A stretch of DNA of 22,596 nucleotides from JACRPI01 sp964385055. Lineage in GTDB: Archaea > Nanobdellota > Nanobdellia > Woesearchaeales > DSVV01. The translations under genes were made by a program, and so were the position numbers. Positions 22,552-22,596 of the stretch are shown in pieces (position 1 is the stretch's first letter; each line of letters begins with the position of its first letter). The notes below the pieces were generated by a model, which ran no database searches, was not told the origin of the DNA, and saw nothing but the letters and a program-made list of their open reading frames with translations. The DNA lies in NCBI GenBank assembly GCA_964385055.1, contig CAYLMH010000022.1, forward strand, positions 1 to 22,596. Direction: 5' to 3'.

Positions 22552-22596
22552 CTATCCCATGCCTAAAGGCATGGGTTTTACGGCTCGCAAACTAGT
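22552..22596 (-). mobile_element. probable right end of an IS200/IS605-family (TnpB-type) element
   Basis: A perfect 8-bp hairpin (CCCATGCC-TAAA-GGCATGGG, 22556-22575) beside TTTTACGG resembles the subterminal hairpin of IS200/IS605 elements, which also forms part of the TnpB guide RNA. On the minus strand an open frame enters from the window edge and ends at 22552, reading TSLRAVKPMPLGMG then stop; the hairpin lies inside the coding end, as often seen for tnpB. If right, the rest of tnpB lies beyond the window. Only 14 codons are visible, so this is a candidate. Confidence 0.45.

Noticed and set aside
1..22596. CRISPR array
   Set aside because: No regularly spaced direct repeats of CRISPR size were seen; the only recurrent elements are the three REP-like hairpins and TTCGG pentamers.

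Overview
The window is archaeal, and most likely from a DPANN lineage of the Woesearchaeota/Pacearchaeota type (the lineage is inference). It carries archaeal-eukaryal information genes (Nop10, aIF2-alpha, S27e, a PAC2-family proteasome-assembly chaperone) and an intron-containing tRNA-Leu. Many genes have a TATA box 23-30 bases before the start codon, the pattern of leaderless archaeal transcripts. Several long secreted proteins show N-terminal anchors of a kind common in DPANN genomes. The DNA is AT-rich and densely coding, and no stretch over 300 bases lacks a gene.

Layout. 1-212: start of an unidentified minus-strand gene plus a 43-residue ORF behind a TATA box and a 16-bp palindrome. 397-1320: TrhO-type rhodanese. 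1322-1792: stand-alone HATPase protein. 1938-4218: nop10, PAC2 and an NDH-2-like flavoprotein in one minus-strand operon. 4285-5287: rps27e and aIF2-alpha operon. 5398-5967: Cys-rich lipoprotein. 5968-6246: a head-to-head pair of REP-like hairpins. 6247-6510: ferredoxin. 6584-8527: membrane Ser/Thr kinase-like protein with TPR-like ectodomain, divergent from 8657-9676, a degenerate J-domain fused to a membrane-anchored lytic-transglycosylase-like domain. 9708-14890: a pilin-like/cadherin-like protein followed by a 1282-residue secreted protein with peptidoglycan-binding-like and putative papain-like segments. 15059-17047: full-length bifunctional-type Rel (ppGpp synthetase/hydrolase). 17141-17198: third REP-like hairpin. 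17335-21391: a two-gene unit encoding a polytopic GH18 enzyme and a polytopic M23 peptidase-lytic transglycosylase fusion. 21425-22147: acidic coiled-coil surface protein with calcium-binding repeats. 22235-22355: tRNA-Leu(CAA). 22380-22596: TTCGG-rich spacer, then what looks like the right end of an IS200/IS605-type TnpB element.

The most interesting feature is a concentration of murein-directed domains (GH18, M23, two SLT-like, PG-binding-like, possible NlpC/P60-like) in an archaeon, which should have no peptidoglycan of its own. All sit on membrane-anchored or exported proteins, in the same neighbourhood as a membrane sensor kinase and a bacterial-type stringent-response enzyme. A cell-surface apparatus that acts on bacterial walls (attachment, feeding, predation or defence) is the hypothesis I would test first; it is inference from domain content and gene order.
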